This document shows positions 1 through 8,181 of a stretch of 64,000 bases of DNA, in pieces. The stretch lies in the NCBI RefSeq assembly GCF_004919105.1, contig NZ_STGK01000020.1:1-64000 (forward strand), written 5' to 3'. The notes under the pieces were generated by a model that did no database searches, had not been told where the DNA came from, and saw nothing but the letters and a program-made list of their open reading frames with translations. The DNA comes from Nocardioides sp. GY 10113. Its GTDB lineage: Bacteria > Actinomycetota > Actinomycetes > Propionibacteriales > Nocardioidaceae. How positions within the stretch are numbered: position 1 is the stretch's first letter; each line of letters starts with the position of its first letter. The translations under genes and the position numbers were made by a program.

Positions 1-247
1 TTCCAGCGTCGACACACATCGACGCAGATCAGATGTCACCTATCCGTGCAGCAGACCCGACCGCCGTCCAGGCGGCCTAACCCCAACTGTCACCTGTCCG
101 TGCAGCAGTCCCTACCTTGGCCATGCGGACCCAGGCTTCACGCTCCGGACCTACACGCACCTGATGCCCACATCGGCAGAGCGCACCGGGAACGCGATCG
201 ACGAGACGCTGAGAGTACCCAGTGCGCCCCCAGAGGAGCCCGACTAA
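1..247 (+). pseudogene. 3' remnant of a tyrosine site-specific integrase, frameshifted
   Basis: Reading the frame that ends at the TAA at 245-247 gives a typical C-terminus of a phage/island tyrosine recombinase: LGHADPGFTLRTYTHLMP, in which the Tyr of the TYTHLMP block is the expected nucleophile, followed by a tail of about 23 residues. The preceding helix, which should read HLSVQQ just before LGH, is in another frame (codons from about 91), so a one-base shift lies near 109-113. The 20-bp segment encoding HLSVQQ is also duplicated 54 bp upstream. Upstream catalytic boxes, if any, lie outside the window. I read this as the decayed end of an integrase and so the likely edge of an old island. 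The family match is strong; whether an intact copy lies outside the window cannot be seen. Confidence 0.65.
35..108 (+). repeat. Two 20-bp direct repeats with 54-bp period inside the integrase remnant
   Basis: The segments at 35-54 and 89-108 (GTCACCTRTCCGTGCAGCAG) differ at one base. They encode the same HLSVQQ stretch of the integrase, so this looks like a partial tandem duplication in a decaying gene rather than an array. Confidence 0.7.
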
Positions 248-330
248 GCGTTTTCGCAGGTCACAGGCGCGTCCCCAGTCAGTACTACGACATCTGATCC
301 CGGGGTTCTCACCCTGATTCAGTAGTGGTC

Positions 331-392
331 GGAAACGGCCCCTGACCTGCACGGACGTTGCTCGACGTCGCGCAGCGTCAGGGGCCGTTTCC
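331..392. terminator. Strong nested hairpin, probable bidirectional terminator or island-end structure
   Basis: The arms at 331-346 (GGAAACGGCCCCTGAC) and 377-392 are perfect reverse complements. A second stem (GACGT at 354-358 with ACGTC at 365-369) sits in the 30-nt loop. No U-tract follows. It lies about 84 bp beyond the integrase stop, so an attachment-site role is an alternative. Confidence 0.5.
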
Positions 393-567
393 CGTTGGCC
401 CGTGGCCCCGGTGTGTCCCCAGTGTGGCCCCAGCGACCCCAGCGGCCCGTGAGGCGGTCGCGGCGGCACGTGGGACCGCCCTCCCCACGCAGCAGCTCCA
501 CGGCCTCGAAGGTCGGCGTCGCTCATCGCCGTCGCGCTGTGCGCTCGGGTGCGCAGCGGTGGCGCGG

Positions 568-613
568 GTCGTGTGCCCGAGAGCCCGCTATCCCGATGCC
601 TCAGGCACACGAC
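568..613. repeat. 46-nt palindromic repeat, copy 1
   Basis: The arms GTCGTGTGCC (568-577) and GGCACACGAC (604-613) are perfect complements, and the stem can extend with a CGAG/CTCA stretch. Two further copies of exactly 46 nt occur at 640-685 and 43960-44005. All lie between converging genes, which suggests a terminator-like or REP-like family. Confidence 0.75.
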
Positions 614-639
614 TCCAGCCGAGCCCCGACACCAACCGC

Positions 640-685
640 GTCGTGTGCCCAGGACCCCGCTATGTCGATGCCTCAGGCACACGAC
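640..685. repeat. 46-nt palindromic repeat, copy 2
   Basis: It has the same 10-bp arms as copy 1 (640-649 and 676-685) and shares much of the loop with it (CCCGCTAT and CGATGCCTCA). It lies 26 bp from copy 1, so the two look like a local duplication. Confidence 0.75.
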
Positions 686-740
686 CCGGCCCGGCTCCAA
701 GGACAACGGACTCCCGGGCGGCCGCGTGGGTCGTCGGGGT

Positions 741-3338
741 CTACCCGACGCCCGAGCCCGCCGAATCCGCCGGCTCCGCCGAATCCGCCGACTCCGCCGG
801 CCGCACGATCGGCGAGGCCGGAGCCCGGCCGCCCCGGCCGGCCCTGACCGCACGCCCGGCGCGACGGACCAGCCGCGAGCCGGCCGGCACGACCCGGTGA
901 GCCGCGACCCCCACCGCGAGGGAGGCGACCACGGCCCAGACGGGATGGCCGGCGTCCTCCAGCGGCGGGTAGACCTGCCAGTGCGTCAGGTAGATCCACA
1001 GCGAGGCAGCGGCCAGGCCGGCCACCGGCGCGGCGAGCGCCCGCGGCATCCGCACCGGCCGACCGAGGAGCAGCAGCAGCACGCCCGCCACCACGATGGC
1101 CTCGCGACGGGGGTCGCCGAAGAAGCCCACCGTGGCCGCGATCGCCAGTGCCAGCACGAGCAGCCGTTGCCACCGGCGCTGCGCGAAGCCCGCGCACGCC
1201 CCGAGCGCGAGGCACCACGCGACCACCCCCGGCGTGTAGCGCTCGGTCGCGCCGGCCTCGATCCCGGTCCACCAGAAGCGGAGCGCGAGCGCCGCCCCGA
1301 GCACCAGCAGCGCGCTGGCGAACGGCGCCGCCCGCTGCGCGCGGGAGAGGGCGGGCACCGCGAGCGCCGCGGCCACGGCGACGTACGACCAGACCAGCGC
1401 CTCGAGGAACCAGAACTGCCACTGGTCGTCCCAGGTGTCCGCGCCGACGGCGCCGTTGAGCAGCAGGGCCGTGGGCCACTCGTACTGGTGCCCGAGGACG
1501 GCCAGCGTGCCGACGAAGGCGGTCACCGGCAGCGCGACCGCGCGCGCACCGCCCAGCACCGCGCGCACCCGCTCCCGCTGGCCCGGGACGGACAGCTGGA
1601 AGCGGGCAAGGTTGTACCCCGCGACCGCGAGCAGCACATGGGCGCCGCCCTGCACCTGCAGCAGGTCGGCATGGGCCACGACGACCAGGACGATCGCGAC
1701 AGCGCGCAGCAGCACCGCCATGTCGACCGCGACCCCCGGCCGCCGGCGACGCGTCGGGACCGTGCCGACGGTCGGGGCGGCTCCGGCCTCCGCCAGCGCC
1801 GCGGCGGTCATCGTCGGCCAGCCGGCGGGCAGCGATCCGAGACGCTCCCCGAGCCGGGTGGAGACCTCGACGTAGGAGAGCGAGTCACCGCCCAACCCGA
1901 CGAAGGTGCTCCCGAGGTCGGCGTCCGGGCGGTTCAGCGCGACGGCGTACAGGTCACGGATCTCCTCGGCCGTGGCCGGTCCCCGCGGCGCGGGCGCCCG
2001 CAGCGCCTCCTCGCGCTCGACGTGCGCACGCAACGGTCGATCGTCCGGCTTGCCCGCCGACGTCACCGGCAGCCGGTCCCAGCAGACCACCCGCACCGCG
2101 GTCCCGCGCAGACCCGTGCGGTCGGCGACCAGGTCGCGCACACGGGCGCGGCGGCGCTCACCGGTCGTGAAGACCCACAGCGCCTCGGGGCGGGCCAGCA
2201 GCCGGACCGGGTGCCCGGCATCGGCCGCCGCGGCCTCGACCCGGTCGAGATCCACCCGGTGGCCGAGCACCTTGGCGTGCCGGTCGCGGCGCCCGACGAC
2301 CTGGAACAGCCCGGCGTCGGTGACCCGGGCCAGGTCGCCGGTGCGCAGCTCGGTCAGCTCGCTGCCGCGGGCCAGGTCGGCCAGCGACTCGGCGTACCCC
2401 ATCATCACGTTCGGCCCGGAGTAGACGAGCTCGCCGACGCCCTCCGGGGCGCCCGGGACCGGCTCGATGCGCAAGCGGCCGCCGGGCACCGGCACGCCGA
2501 TGGTGTCCGGGTGGTCCAGCGCGAGATGCGGTGGGAGGTAGGCCATCCGCGCGGTCGCCTCGGTCTGGCCGTACATGACGAACAGGTCGATGCCACGCTC
2601 CCCCAGCGCCCCGGCGTAGGAGCGCACCCGCTCCGGCGGCATCCGGCCGCCGGCCTGGGTGAGGTAGCGGAGCGTCTCCAGTCGTGGCAGCACCCTCCTG
2701 CCGAAGTCGATCGCGTCGAGCAGCGCGTAGGTGTGCGGCACGCCGGCGACGCCGGTGACGCCGGTGCGCTCAGCCAGGTCCCAGAAGCAGGCGTCGGCGA
2801 CGGAGAGCTCCGTGAGGACCACGGTGGCCCCGGCGACCAGGTGGCTGTGCAGCACCGAGAGCCCGTAGCAGTAGTGCAGCGGGAGCGCCGTGATCGCGAC
2901 GTCGCTCGGACGCAGGCCGAGGTAGTCGGCGATGCTGCGTGCGTTCGCCGCCACGTTGTCCCGTGACAGGCGGACGAGCTTGGGCGATCCCGTCGAGCCC
3001 GAGGTGGAGAGCAGCAGCGCCAGGTCCGGGTGGAGACCGGCGGCGGTGCCCGGCGGGTACGCCGCCGCGAGGTGGCCGTGACGGTCCCGGTCCCCCGGCG
3101 CGATCAGCAGCACCGGGTCGGCGGCGGCGAGCGCGGCCAGGTAGTCGACCACGAACTCCAACGTCGGCGCGGCCTCCAGGAGCACCAACCGGCGCGGCCC
3201 CGGGGTCCGCGCGGTCCGCACCAGGGCGCCGAGCTCGCCGTAGCTGACCGTCCGGTCGTCGACGACGAGCGCCGGGTCCTCGTCGGCACCGCCGAGCAGC
3301 CAGTGGGTGGTCCCGGAGGCCAGGAGCGGCGCACTCAC
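741..3338 (-). CDS. Adenylation domain - carrier protein - membrane acyltransferase-3 fusion
   Basis: This 865-aa protein has three parts. Residues 1-445 are an AMP-forming adenylation domain: phosphate loop STSGSTGSPK at 111-120, YGQTE near 256-260, RTGDL near 332 and the C-terminal catalytic Lys in SAGK near 430. Residues 455-520 are a carrier domain with the phosphopantetheine motif GGDS (Ser 486). Residues 539-830 are a multi-helix acyltransferase-3 domain whose first helix has the family's R-x10-H pair (R545, H556). The tail is a low-complexity Ala/Asp/Ser/Pro repeat. The expected chemistry is activation of a carboxylic or amino acid, thioester loading and transfer across or onto the membrane, similar in logic to DltA-DltC-DltB but in one chain. 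The GTG start overlaps the stop of the iron ATPase gene (GTGA), so it is the last gene of an iron-regulated operon. Substrate and acceptor are unknown. Confidence 0.85.
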   Translation of the reverse strand: MSAPLLASGTTHWLLGGADEDPALVVDDRTVSYGELGALVRTARTPGPRRLVLLEAAPTLEFVVDYLAALAAADPVLLIAPGDRDRHGHLAAAYPPGTAAGLHPDLALLLSTSGSTGSPKLVRLSRDNVAANARSIADYLGLRPSDVAITALPLHYCYGLSVLHSHLVAGATVVLTELSVADACFWDLAERTGVTGVAGVPHTYALLDAIDFGRRVLPRLETLRYLTQAGGRMPPERVRSYAGALGERGIDLFVMYGQTEATARMAYLPPHLALDHPDTIGVPVPGGRLRIEPVPGAPEGVGELVYSGPNVMMGYAESLADLARGSELTELRTGDLARVTDAGLFQVVGRRDRHAKVLGHRVDLDRVEAAAADAGHPVRLLARPEALWVFTTGERRRARVRDLVADRTGLRGTAVRVVCWDRLPVTSAGKPDDRPLRAHVEREEALRAPAPRGPATAEEIRDLYAVALNRPDADLGSTFVGLGGDSLSYVEVSTRLGERLGSLPAGWPTMTAAALAEAGAAPTVGTVPTRRRRPGVAVDMAVLLRAVAIVLVVVAHADLLQVQGGAHVLLAVAGYNLARFQLSVPGQRERVRAVLGGARAVALPVTAFVGTLAVLGHQYEWPTALLLNGAVGADTWDDQWQFWFLEALVWSYVAVAAALAVPALSRAQRAAPFASALLVLGAALALRFWWTGIEAGATERYTPGVVAWCLALGACAGFAQRRWQRLLVLALAIAATVGFFGDPRREAIVVAGVLLLLLGRPVRMPRALAAPVAGLAAASLWIYLTHWQVYPPLEDAGHPVWAVVASLAVGVAAHRVVPAGSRLVRRAGRAVRAGRGGRAPASPIVRPAESADSAEPADSAGSGVG

Positions 3339-4399
3339 GCCGGCCCCTGGGGGAAGGCGAGCACGTCTCCGATGACGCGGAGGCCGATCCGGCTGCCCGG
3401 CGCGGGCACCTCGTCCGCCGCGACCCGCGCGGTCACCTCGACCGCGTCGGCCCCGTTCAGGACCCGCACCCGCACCGTCGCGTCGTGGCCGAAGAACGAC
3501 ACCTCCAGCACCTCCGCGGAGCGACTGCCTGGGTCGTCGGACGCGGTCACGGCGACCTGCTCGGGCCGTACGGCGAGGAGCACGGCGCCCTCGGCGGCGC
3601 CGCGGACCGGGACCGGGCCCAGCGCACAGTCGGCCAGGCCCGCGGTCGCACGGCCGCGCACCAGCGCCGCGCCGCCGACGAACGAGGCGACCGCCGGTGT
3701 GGCGGGCTCGAGGTAGAGCTCGGCCGGCGGCGCCACCTGGACGAACCGGCCGGCCGCCATCACCGCGACCTGGTCGGCCAGGGAGAGCGCCTCGCCCTGG
3801 TCGTGGGTGACCAGCACCGCCGTCGCGCCACTGGCGCGCAGCGCCCGCGCCACGCCACGTCCGGTCTCCTCGCGCAGCGCTGCGTCGAGGGACGAGAAGG
3901 GCTCGTCGAGCAGGACCACGTCCGGACGTGGCGCGAGCGCCCGCGCCAGGGCGACCCGCTGCTGCTGGCCGCCGGAGAGCTCGTGGGGCTGGCGGTCGGC
4001 GAGCGCCTGCGGCAGCTCGACGAGGTCGAGCATCTCCGCCACGCGCCGCCGCGCCTCGCGGCGCCCGCCACCCGGACGGCGCCGGCCGGACAGCCCGAAG
4101 GCCACGTTCGCGGCCACGTCGAGGTGCGGGAAGAGCGCCCCCTCCTGGGGGACGTAGCCGATCCGGCGCTCGCGGGGCGGGACCGCCCGCCCCGCCCCCG
4201 CGACGACCCGGTCGCCGAGGGTGATGGTGCCGCGGTCCGGGTCGATGAAGCCGGCCACCATCCGCAGCAGGGTTGTCTTGCCGCAGCCCGAAGGACCGAG
4301 CACCGCGGTGAGCCCACCCGGCACCTCGAGGTCCACGCCGTCCAGCACGCGGGCGGTCCCGAACGACTTGGTCAGGCCCGACACGATCAACCCGGTCAT
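3335..4399 (-). CDS. Ferric iron ABC transporter, ATP-binding protein (FbpC type)
   Basis: A 354-aa ATPase that energises iron uptake with the permease and lipoprotein encoded just upstream. It has Walker A GPSGCGKT at 35-42, signature LSGGQQQRV near 138-146, Walker B LLDEP near 158-163, an H-loop in VLVTHD, and a C-terminal TOBE-like region of about 110 residues containing VRPEQ, as in FbpC/CysA/PotA-type ATPases. The ATG at 4399 overlaps the stop of the permease gene (ATGA). A much longer open frame runs upstream, but homology starts at MTGLIVSGL. Iron is inferred from the partner proteins and the iron box at 7099-7117, not from the ATPase itself. Confidence 0.9.
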   Translation of the reverse strand: MTGLIVSGLTKSFGTARVLDGVDLEVPGGLTAVLGPSGCGKTTLLRMVAGFIDPDRGTITLGDRVVAGAGRAVPPRERRIGYVPQEGALFPHLDVAANVAFGLSGRRRPGGGRREARRRVAEMLDLVELPQALADRQPHELSGGQQQRVALARALAPRPDVVLLDEPFSSLDAALREETGRGVARALRASGATAVLVTHDQGEALSLADQVAVMAAGRFVQVAPPAELYLEPATPAVASFVGGAALVRGRATAGLADCALGPVPVRGAAEGAVLLAVRPEQVAVTASDDPGSRSAEVLEVSFFGHDATVRVRVLNGADAVEVTARVAADEVPAPGSRIGLRVIGDVLAFPQGPA

Positions 4400-6048
4400 G
4401 CCGGCCTCCCCTGCTGGTGACTCTGCTGATGACTCTGCTGGTGGACGACGGCGACGCGGCCGAGCAGCCACGTCGCGGGGACGGACAGGACGATCAGCGC
4501 CAGCGCGTACGGCGCGGCCGCGCCGTACTCGACCGCGGACGCCCGCGCCCAGAACTGCGTCGCCAGCGTGGACGTGCCGGTCGGGGCCAGCAGGAGCGTC
4601 GCGGTCAGCTCGGTGGCGACGGCGAGCGAGACCAGCGCGACGCTGGCCGCGAGCCCCGGCAGCACCAGCGGCAGGGTCACCCGGCGGGCGGCGCCGGCGC
4701 GGGTGCAGCCGAGGGTGGTCGCGACGTCGTCGAGGACCGGCGGGGCCAGCTCGAGCGTGGACCGGACGCCCACGGTGGCGCGCGGCAGGAACAGGATCAG
4801 GTAGCCGATGACCAGCAGCGGGAGCGTCTGGTAGAGCGCCGGCACCACGTTGATCGAGACGGTCACCAGCGCGAGGGCCACCACGATCCCGGGCAGCGCG
4901 TTGGCCGGGTAGACGCCGCGCTCGAGGAGGGTCGAGAACGCACCGCGGTGGCGGACCGCCAACCACGCCACGGGGAGCGCGGCCAGCGTGGTCAGCAGGC
5001 CACCCGCGATCGCCAGGCCGAGCGTGGTGCCGATCGCCGCACCGAGGCCGCTGTCGGAGAGCGAGGAGGAGCTGCCGCGCAGCAGCCAGCGCAGCAGGCT
5101 GGTCAGCGGCACGCCGAGGGTGAGCACCGCGAACCCGGCCAGCACCGTCGTCCAGGCGGCCGCCGAGCGGCCGAGCCGGTGCCGAGCCGCGGGTCGACCC
5201 ACGCCCGCGCCGACGCGGGACAGGCGCCGCCGGCCGCGGGCCAGCGCCTCGAGGCCGAGCAGCGCCAGGCAGAAGACGACCAGCACCAGCGCCAGCAGGG
5301 TGGCCGCCGGTCCGTTGAAGGAGACCCGGTACTGGTCGAGGATGCCGGTGGTCAGGGTCGGGTAGTTGAGCAGTTGCAGGGCGCCGTACTCGCCGAGCAG
5401 GTGGAGCCCGACCAGGAGCGCCCCGCCGAGCACCGCCGGGCTGATCGCGGGCAGGACGACGCGGAGGAACGAGGCGACCGGCCCGACGCCGAGGCTGGCC
5501 GCGACGTCCTCGACCGAGGCGTCGAGTCGACCCAGCGCCGCCACGGTGGGCAGGTAGACCAGCGGGTAGTAGGAGAGGCTGACGATCAGCACCGCGCCCC
5601 AGTACGACGACTGGACGGCGTGCGTGGCGGAGATCCAGCCGTAGCCGTTGACGAACGCCGGCACGGCGAGCGGCGCGCAGAGCACGCCGTGCCACAGACC
5701 CGACAGGCGCAGGTCGGTGCGGGCCACCAGCCACGCGAAGCCGACGCCGAGGACGACGCTCAGGGCGACCCCGCCGACTAGCAGCCGGCTGGTGTTCCAC
5801 AGCAGGTCGGCGAAGCGGGGCCGGGTGAGCAGGTCCCAGGCCTCTGCGGGTCCCATCTGGGCCGTCGACCAGAGCACGAACCCGAGCGGGACCAGGCTCG
5901 TCGCGACGACCAGGACGCCGAGCGCGAGCAGTACCGCCGGGGGTCGCGGGTGCGCGGCCCGCTGACCGGACGCCGCGCCGGCGCGCGCGAGCGCCAGCGC
6001 CTCCGCGGGGTCGGGCGGGGCCGGATCGACGCCGGCGGGTGCGCTCAC
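4396..6048 (-). CDS. Ferric iron ABC transporter, fused double permease (FbpB type)
   Basis: A 550-aa membrane protein with about 12 predicted helices formed by two MetI-like permease domains in tandem, the arrangement of FbpB/HitB/FutB iron permeases. Each half has its EAA loop: EDVAASLG near residue 180 and DDVATTLG near 440. These loops contact the ATPase. The C-terminus carries a short direct repeat encoding QQSH units (near 4410-4445), which looks like local slippage. The GTG start at 6048 overlaps the stop of the lipoprotein gene (GTGA), so expression is coupled to it. It should form the channel for Fe3+ delivered by the substrate-binding lipoprotein. Confidence 0.9.
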   Translation of the reverse strand: MSAPAGVDPAPPDPAEALALARAGAASGQRAAHPRPPAVLLALGVLVVATSLVPLGFVLWSTAQMGPAEAWDLLTRPRFADLLWNTSRLLVGGVALSVVLGVGFAWLVARTDLRLSGLWHGVLCAPLAVPAFVNGYGWISATHAVQSSYWGAVLIVSLSYYPLVYLPTVAALGRLDASVEDVAASLGVGPVASFLRVVLPAISPAVLGGALLVGLHLLGEYGALQLLNYPTLTTGILDQYRVSFNGPAATLLALVLVVFCLALLGLEALARGRRRLSRVGAGVGRPAARHRLGRSAAAWTTVLAGFAVLTLGVPLTSLLRWLLRGSSSSLSDSGLGAAIGTTLGLAIAGGLLTTLAALPVAWLAVRHRGAFSTLLERGVYPANALPGIVVALALVTVSINVVPALYQTLPLLVIGYLILFLPRATVGVRSTLELAPPVLDDVATTLGCTRAGAARRVTLPLVLPGLAASVALVSLAVATELTATLLLAPTGTSTLATQFWARASAVEYGAAAPYALALIVLSVPATWLLGRVAVVHQQSHQQSHQQGRPA

Positions 6049-7052
6049 AGCACGAAGCCCGCGTCGGAGAGCAGTTCCACCACCTTGTCGCCGTCGAGGT
6101 CGCTGATCGCGACCGCGGGCGGCTCGAGGTCGGCGAACGGCTTCACCGGGGGCGCCAGGCTGACGGCGGGGTTGAGCGGGTACTCCAGGGCGTAGCTGTC
6201 GGCGAGCGCCTGCTGGCCCGCCTCGCCGGTCAGGAATGCGACGAACTGCTGCGCCTCGTCGGCGTGCTCGGCGCTCTCCAGGACCGCGGCACCGGAGACG
6301 CTGATGAAGGCGCCCGGGTCCTGGTCCCCGAAGAAGTGCAGGGCGCTGTCGTCGCTGTTCTCACCGGACTCGGCCTGGTCGCGGTACCAGTAGTAGTGGT
6401 ACTCGATCCCGGTGGCGACCTCGCCGGAGTTGACCGCCTCGAGCACGACGTTGTTGCCGTCGTACACAGTGCCGTTGGCCTTGAGGCCCTCCAGCCAGGC
6501 CCGGGTCGCCTCCTCGCCCTCCAGGTCGAGGACGGCGGCGACGATGGCCTGGAAGTCGGCACCGGTCGGCGAGAAGGAGACCTTCCCCGCCCATTCCGGC
6601 TCGGCCAGGTCCAGCAGCGACTCCGGGAGCTCGTCCTCGGCGACCAGGTCGGGGTTGTAGACCAGGACCGTGGAACGGGACACGAAGCCGGTCCACAGGC
6701 CGCTGTCGGGGCGGTACTGCGCGGGGATCGGGTCGGTCGCCTCGGCGTCGAGGGGCGCCAGCAGCCCGGCGCGCTCCACGGCGGCCATCGCCGGGGAGTT
6801 CTCGGTGAGGAAGACGTCGGCGGGCGAGGCGTCGCCCTCCTGGATCAGCTGGGCGGCCATCTCCGAGTCGGAGCCGTTGCGCAGCACGACCTCGATGCCG
6901 GTCGCCTCCTCGAACTTCGGGGCGAGCTCCTCGAGCAGCTGTTCGTGCTGGGCGTTGTAGACCACGACCTGGGGACCGTCGTCGCTGGAGCAGCCGACGA
7001 CGCCCAGGGCGCCGACCAGCGCCAGGGCCATGACCAGAGGGGTGCGCTTCAC
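6045..7052 (-). CDS. Ferric iron ABC transporter substrate-binding lipoprotein
   Basis: A 335-aa lipoprotein with an N-terminal hydrophobic signal and lipobox ending GVVGC (Cys about residue 21). The mature part follows the FutA/FbpA pattern: YNAQHEQLLEELAPKFEEAT after the lipid anchor, and the Tyr-rich YHYYWYRDQ block near 220 that supplies Fe3+ ligands in this family. The GTG start has a GGAGGAAG ribosome site about 8 nt upstream. It is the first gene of the operon and sits 47 bp downstream of the iron box. It should capture ferric iron, or ferric iron with small anions, outside the membrane and pass it to the permease. Confidence 0.9.
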   Translation of the reverse strand: MKRTPLVMALALVGALGVVGCSSDDGPQVVVYNAQHEQLLEELAPKFEEATGIEVVLRNGSDSEMAAQLIQEGDASPADVFLTENSPAMAAVERAGLLAPLDAEATDPIPAQYRPDSGLWTGFVSRSTVLVYNPDLVAEDELPESLLDLAEPEWAGKVSFSPTGADFQAIVAAVLDLEGEEATRAWLEGLKANGTVYDGNNVVLEAVNSGEVATGIEYHYYWYRDQAESGENSDDSALHFFGDQDPGAFISVSGAAVLESAEHADEAQQFVAFLTGEAGQQALADSYALEYPLNPAVSLAPPVKPFADLEPPAVAISDLDGDKVVELLSDAGFVL

Positions 7053-7098
7053 GGTGGTCTCTTCCTCCGAACCCGCGGCATGGGCCGCGAGGACTGCA

Positions 7099-7117
7099 TT
7101 AGGGAATGCTTACCTTA
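7099..7117. promoter_or_regulatory. IdeR/DtxR-type iron box
   Basis: The 19-bp site TTAGGGAATGCTTACCTTA matches the DtxR/IdeR consensus TTAGGTTAGCCTAACCTAA at 13 of 19 positions and is itself partly palindromic. It lies 47 bp upstream of the iron lipoprotein start, where a bound repressor would block transcription. Iron repression of the whole 741-7052 operon is therefore likely. Confidence 0.7.
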
Positions 7118-7272
7118 GGCGAGGTGGCGCGCTCCGACGAAACGGAGTCTCATCGACGGGCGTCGTCCAGGCCCGGATCAGCGAGATCGCCCGTGCCGAT
7201 CTGCGCGCCGGGGCGTGTCGGCGGCCCGCCGAGGGCCCGGCGCAAGGAGGCGACGACGTCGGTGACCGGCCC

Positions 7273-7278
7273 TAGCCT
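7273..7278 (+). promoter_or_regulatory. -10 box of a leaderless promoter for the VOC gene
   Basis: TAGCCT ends 6 nt before the ATG at 7285 and no Shine-Dalgarno is present, which is the pattern of actinobacterial leaderless transcripts. Confidence 0.5.
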
Positions 7279-7284
7279 GGCGGC

Positions 7285-7719
7285 ATGCCGTCGGTGAAGC
7301 AGGTCCAGGTCACGTTCGACTGCGCCGAGCCGGAGCGGGTCGCCCGCTTCTGGTGCGACGTGCTGGGCTACGTCGTGCCGGCGCCGCCGCCCGGGTTCGA
7401 CAGCTGGGAGGCCTTCGCCGCCACGCTGCCGCCGGAGCAGCAGGACTCGGCGTTCGCGTGCGTCGATCCGACCGGCGCCGGCCCGAGGCTCTTCTTCCAG
7501 CGCGTCCCCGAGGGCAAGGTCGTCAAGAACCGCGTGCACCTCGACGTGCGGGTCGGGACGGGCCTGGTCGGCGACGAGCGCGTCGCCGCGCTCGAAGCCG
7601 AGTGCGAACGGCTGGTCGCTCTCGGCGCCACCCGGGTGCACCTGCTGCGGGCCGACGGGGTGAACGAGTCCTGCCTGGTCATGCAGGACGTCGAGGGCAA
7701 CGAGTTCTGCCTGGACTGA
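7285..7719 (+). CDS. VOC family (glyoxalase-like) protein
   Basis: A 144-aa single-unit vicinal-oxygen-chelate fold protein. The start VTFDCAEPERVARFWCDVLGY is the usual first beta-alpha of glyoxalase/dioxygenase-like proteins. The central HLDV and the C-terminal VMQDVEGNEFCLD are the family's metal-ligand regions (His and Glu). Such short actinobacterial VOC proteins are mostly of unknown substrate, so no enzyme activity is assigned. It is preceded by a leaderless promoter and converges with the Lrp-type regulator. Confidence 0.85.
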   Translation: MPSVKQVQVTFDCAEPERVARFWCDVLGYVVPAPPPGFDSWEAFAATLPPEQQDSAFACVDPTGAGPRLFFQRVPEGKVVKNRVHLDVRVGTGLVGDERVAALEAECERLVALGATRVHLLRADGVNESCLVMQDVEGNEFCLD

Positions 7720-7731
7720 TCGGCGCCGTCC

Positions 7732-8181
7732 TCACGCCAGCCGGTTCCACTGCTCCAGGACGACCAGGGTCTTGGTGCTGGCCACCGCCTTGCCCGAGCG
7801 CAGCGAGCTGACCACCCGGCGCAGGTCCTCGACGCCCTCGACCCGGATCCGCACCAGCGCGTCGGGGTCGCCGGCCAGGGTGGCGACCTCCTGCACCTCG
7901 GGGACGTTCGCGACGTACTCCATGATCTGCGCGAGGTCCACGTCGTCGGTGAAGTGCAGCTCGCACATCGCCTCAATGCCGGTGGCGATCCGCCCGTGGT
8001 TGACCTGGATCGTGTAGCGCTCGATGACCCCGAGCCGCTCCAGCCGCGCGATCCGGCGCTGGACGGGCGCCACGGTCAGCCCGACGGACCGGGCGATCTC
8101 GCGCAGCGGCCGCCGGGCGTTCTCGCGGAGCAGGTCGAGGATCGCGCGGTCGGTGTCGTCCAGCGTCGCCTGATCGGTCAC
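7732..8181 (-). CDS. Lrp/AsnC family transcriptional regulator
   Basis: A 149-aa regulator with an N-terminal winged helix (ILDLLRENARRPLREIARSV then a recognition helix around LTVAPVQRRIARLERLG, residues 10-45) and a C-terminal RAM/ligand-binding domain. I place the start at the GTG at 8181 because TACAGT on the minus strand (8189-8194) ends 7 nt upstream. An open extension of 37 residues upstream has no Lrp homology. It is transcribed away from the indolepyruvate oxidoreductase gene, so it probably controls that gene in response to an amino acid; this is inference from position. Confidence 0.88.
   Translation of the reverse strand: MTDQATLDDTDRAILDLLRENARRPLREIARSVGLTVAPVQRRIARLERLGVIERYTIQVNHGRIATGIEAMCELHFTDDVDLAQIMEYVANVPEVQEVATLAGDPDALVRIRVEGVEDLRRVVSSLRSGKAVASTKTLVVLEQWNRLA

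Larger units (their letters stand above)
248..740. other. Gene-free stretch between convergent 3' ends
   Basis: No convincing coding region is seen here. The stretch holds a perfect 16-bp-arm hairpin (331-392) and two copies of a 46-nt palindromic repeat (568-613 and 640-685). It lies between the 3' end of the integrase remnant and the 3' end of the minus-strand iron operon, so it is mainly a termination region. The open frames across 549-900 are GC-rich shadows. Confidence 0.6.

Noticed and set aside
35..108. Possible CRISPR-like repeats
   Set aside because: Only two 20-bp units with a 34-bp spacer, and both encode the same integrase peptide, so this is a gene-internal duplication.
549..2966. 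Long plus-strand open frame of about 800 codons opposite the adenylation-acyltransferase gene
   Set aside because: It is an antisense shadow: highly biased Arg/Gly/Pro composition, no domain, and it lies wholly over a gene with strong motifs. The same applies to other long frames opposite real genes, such as 9702-12302 and 38625-41039.
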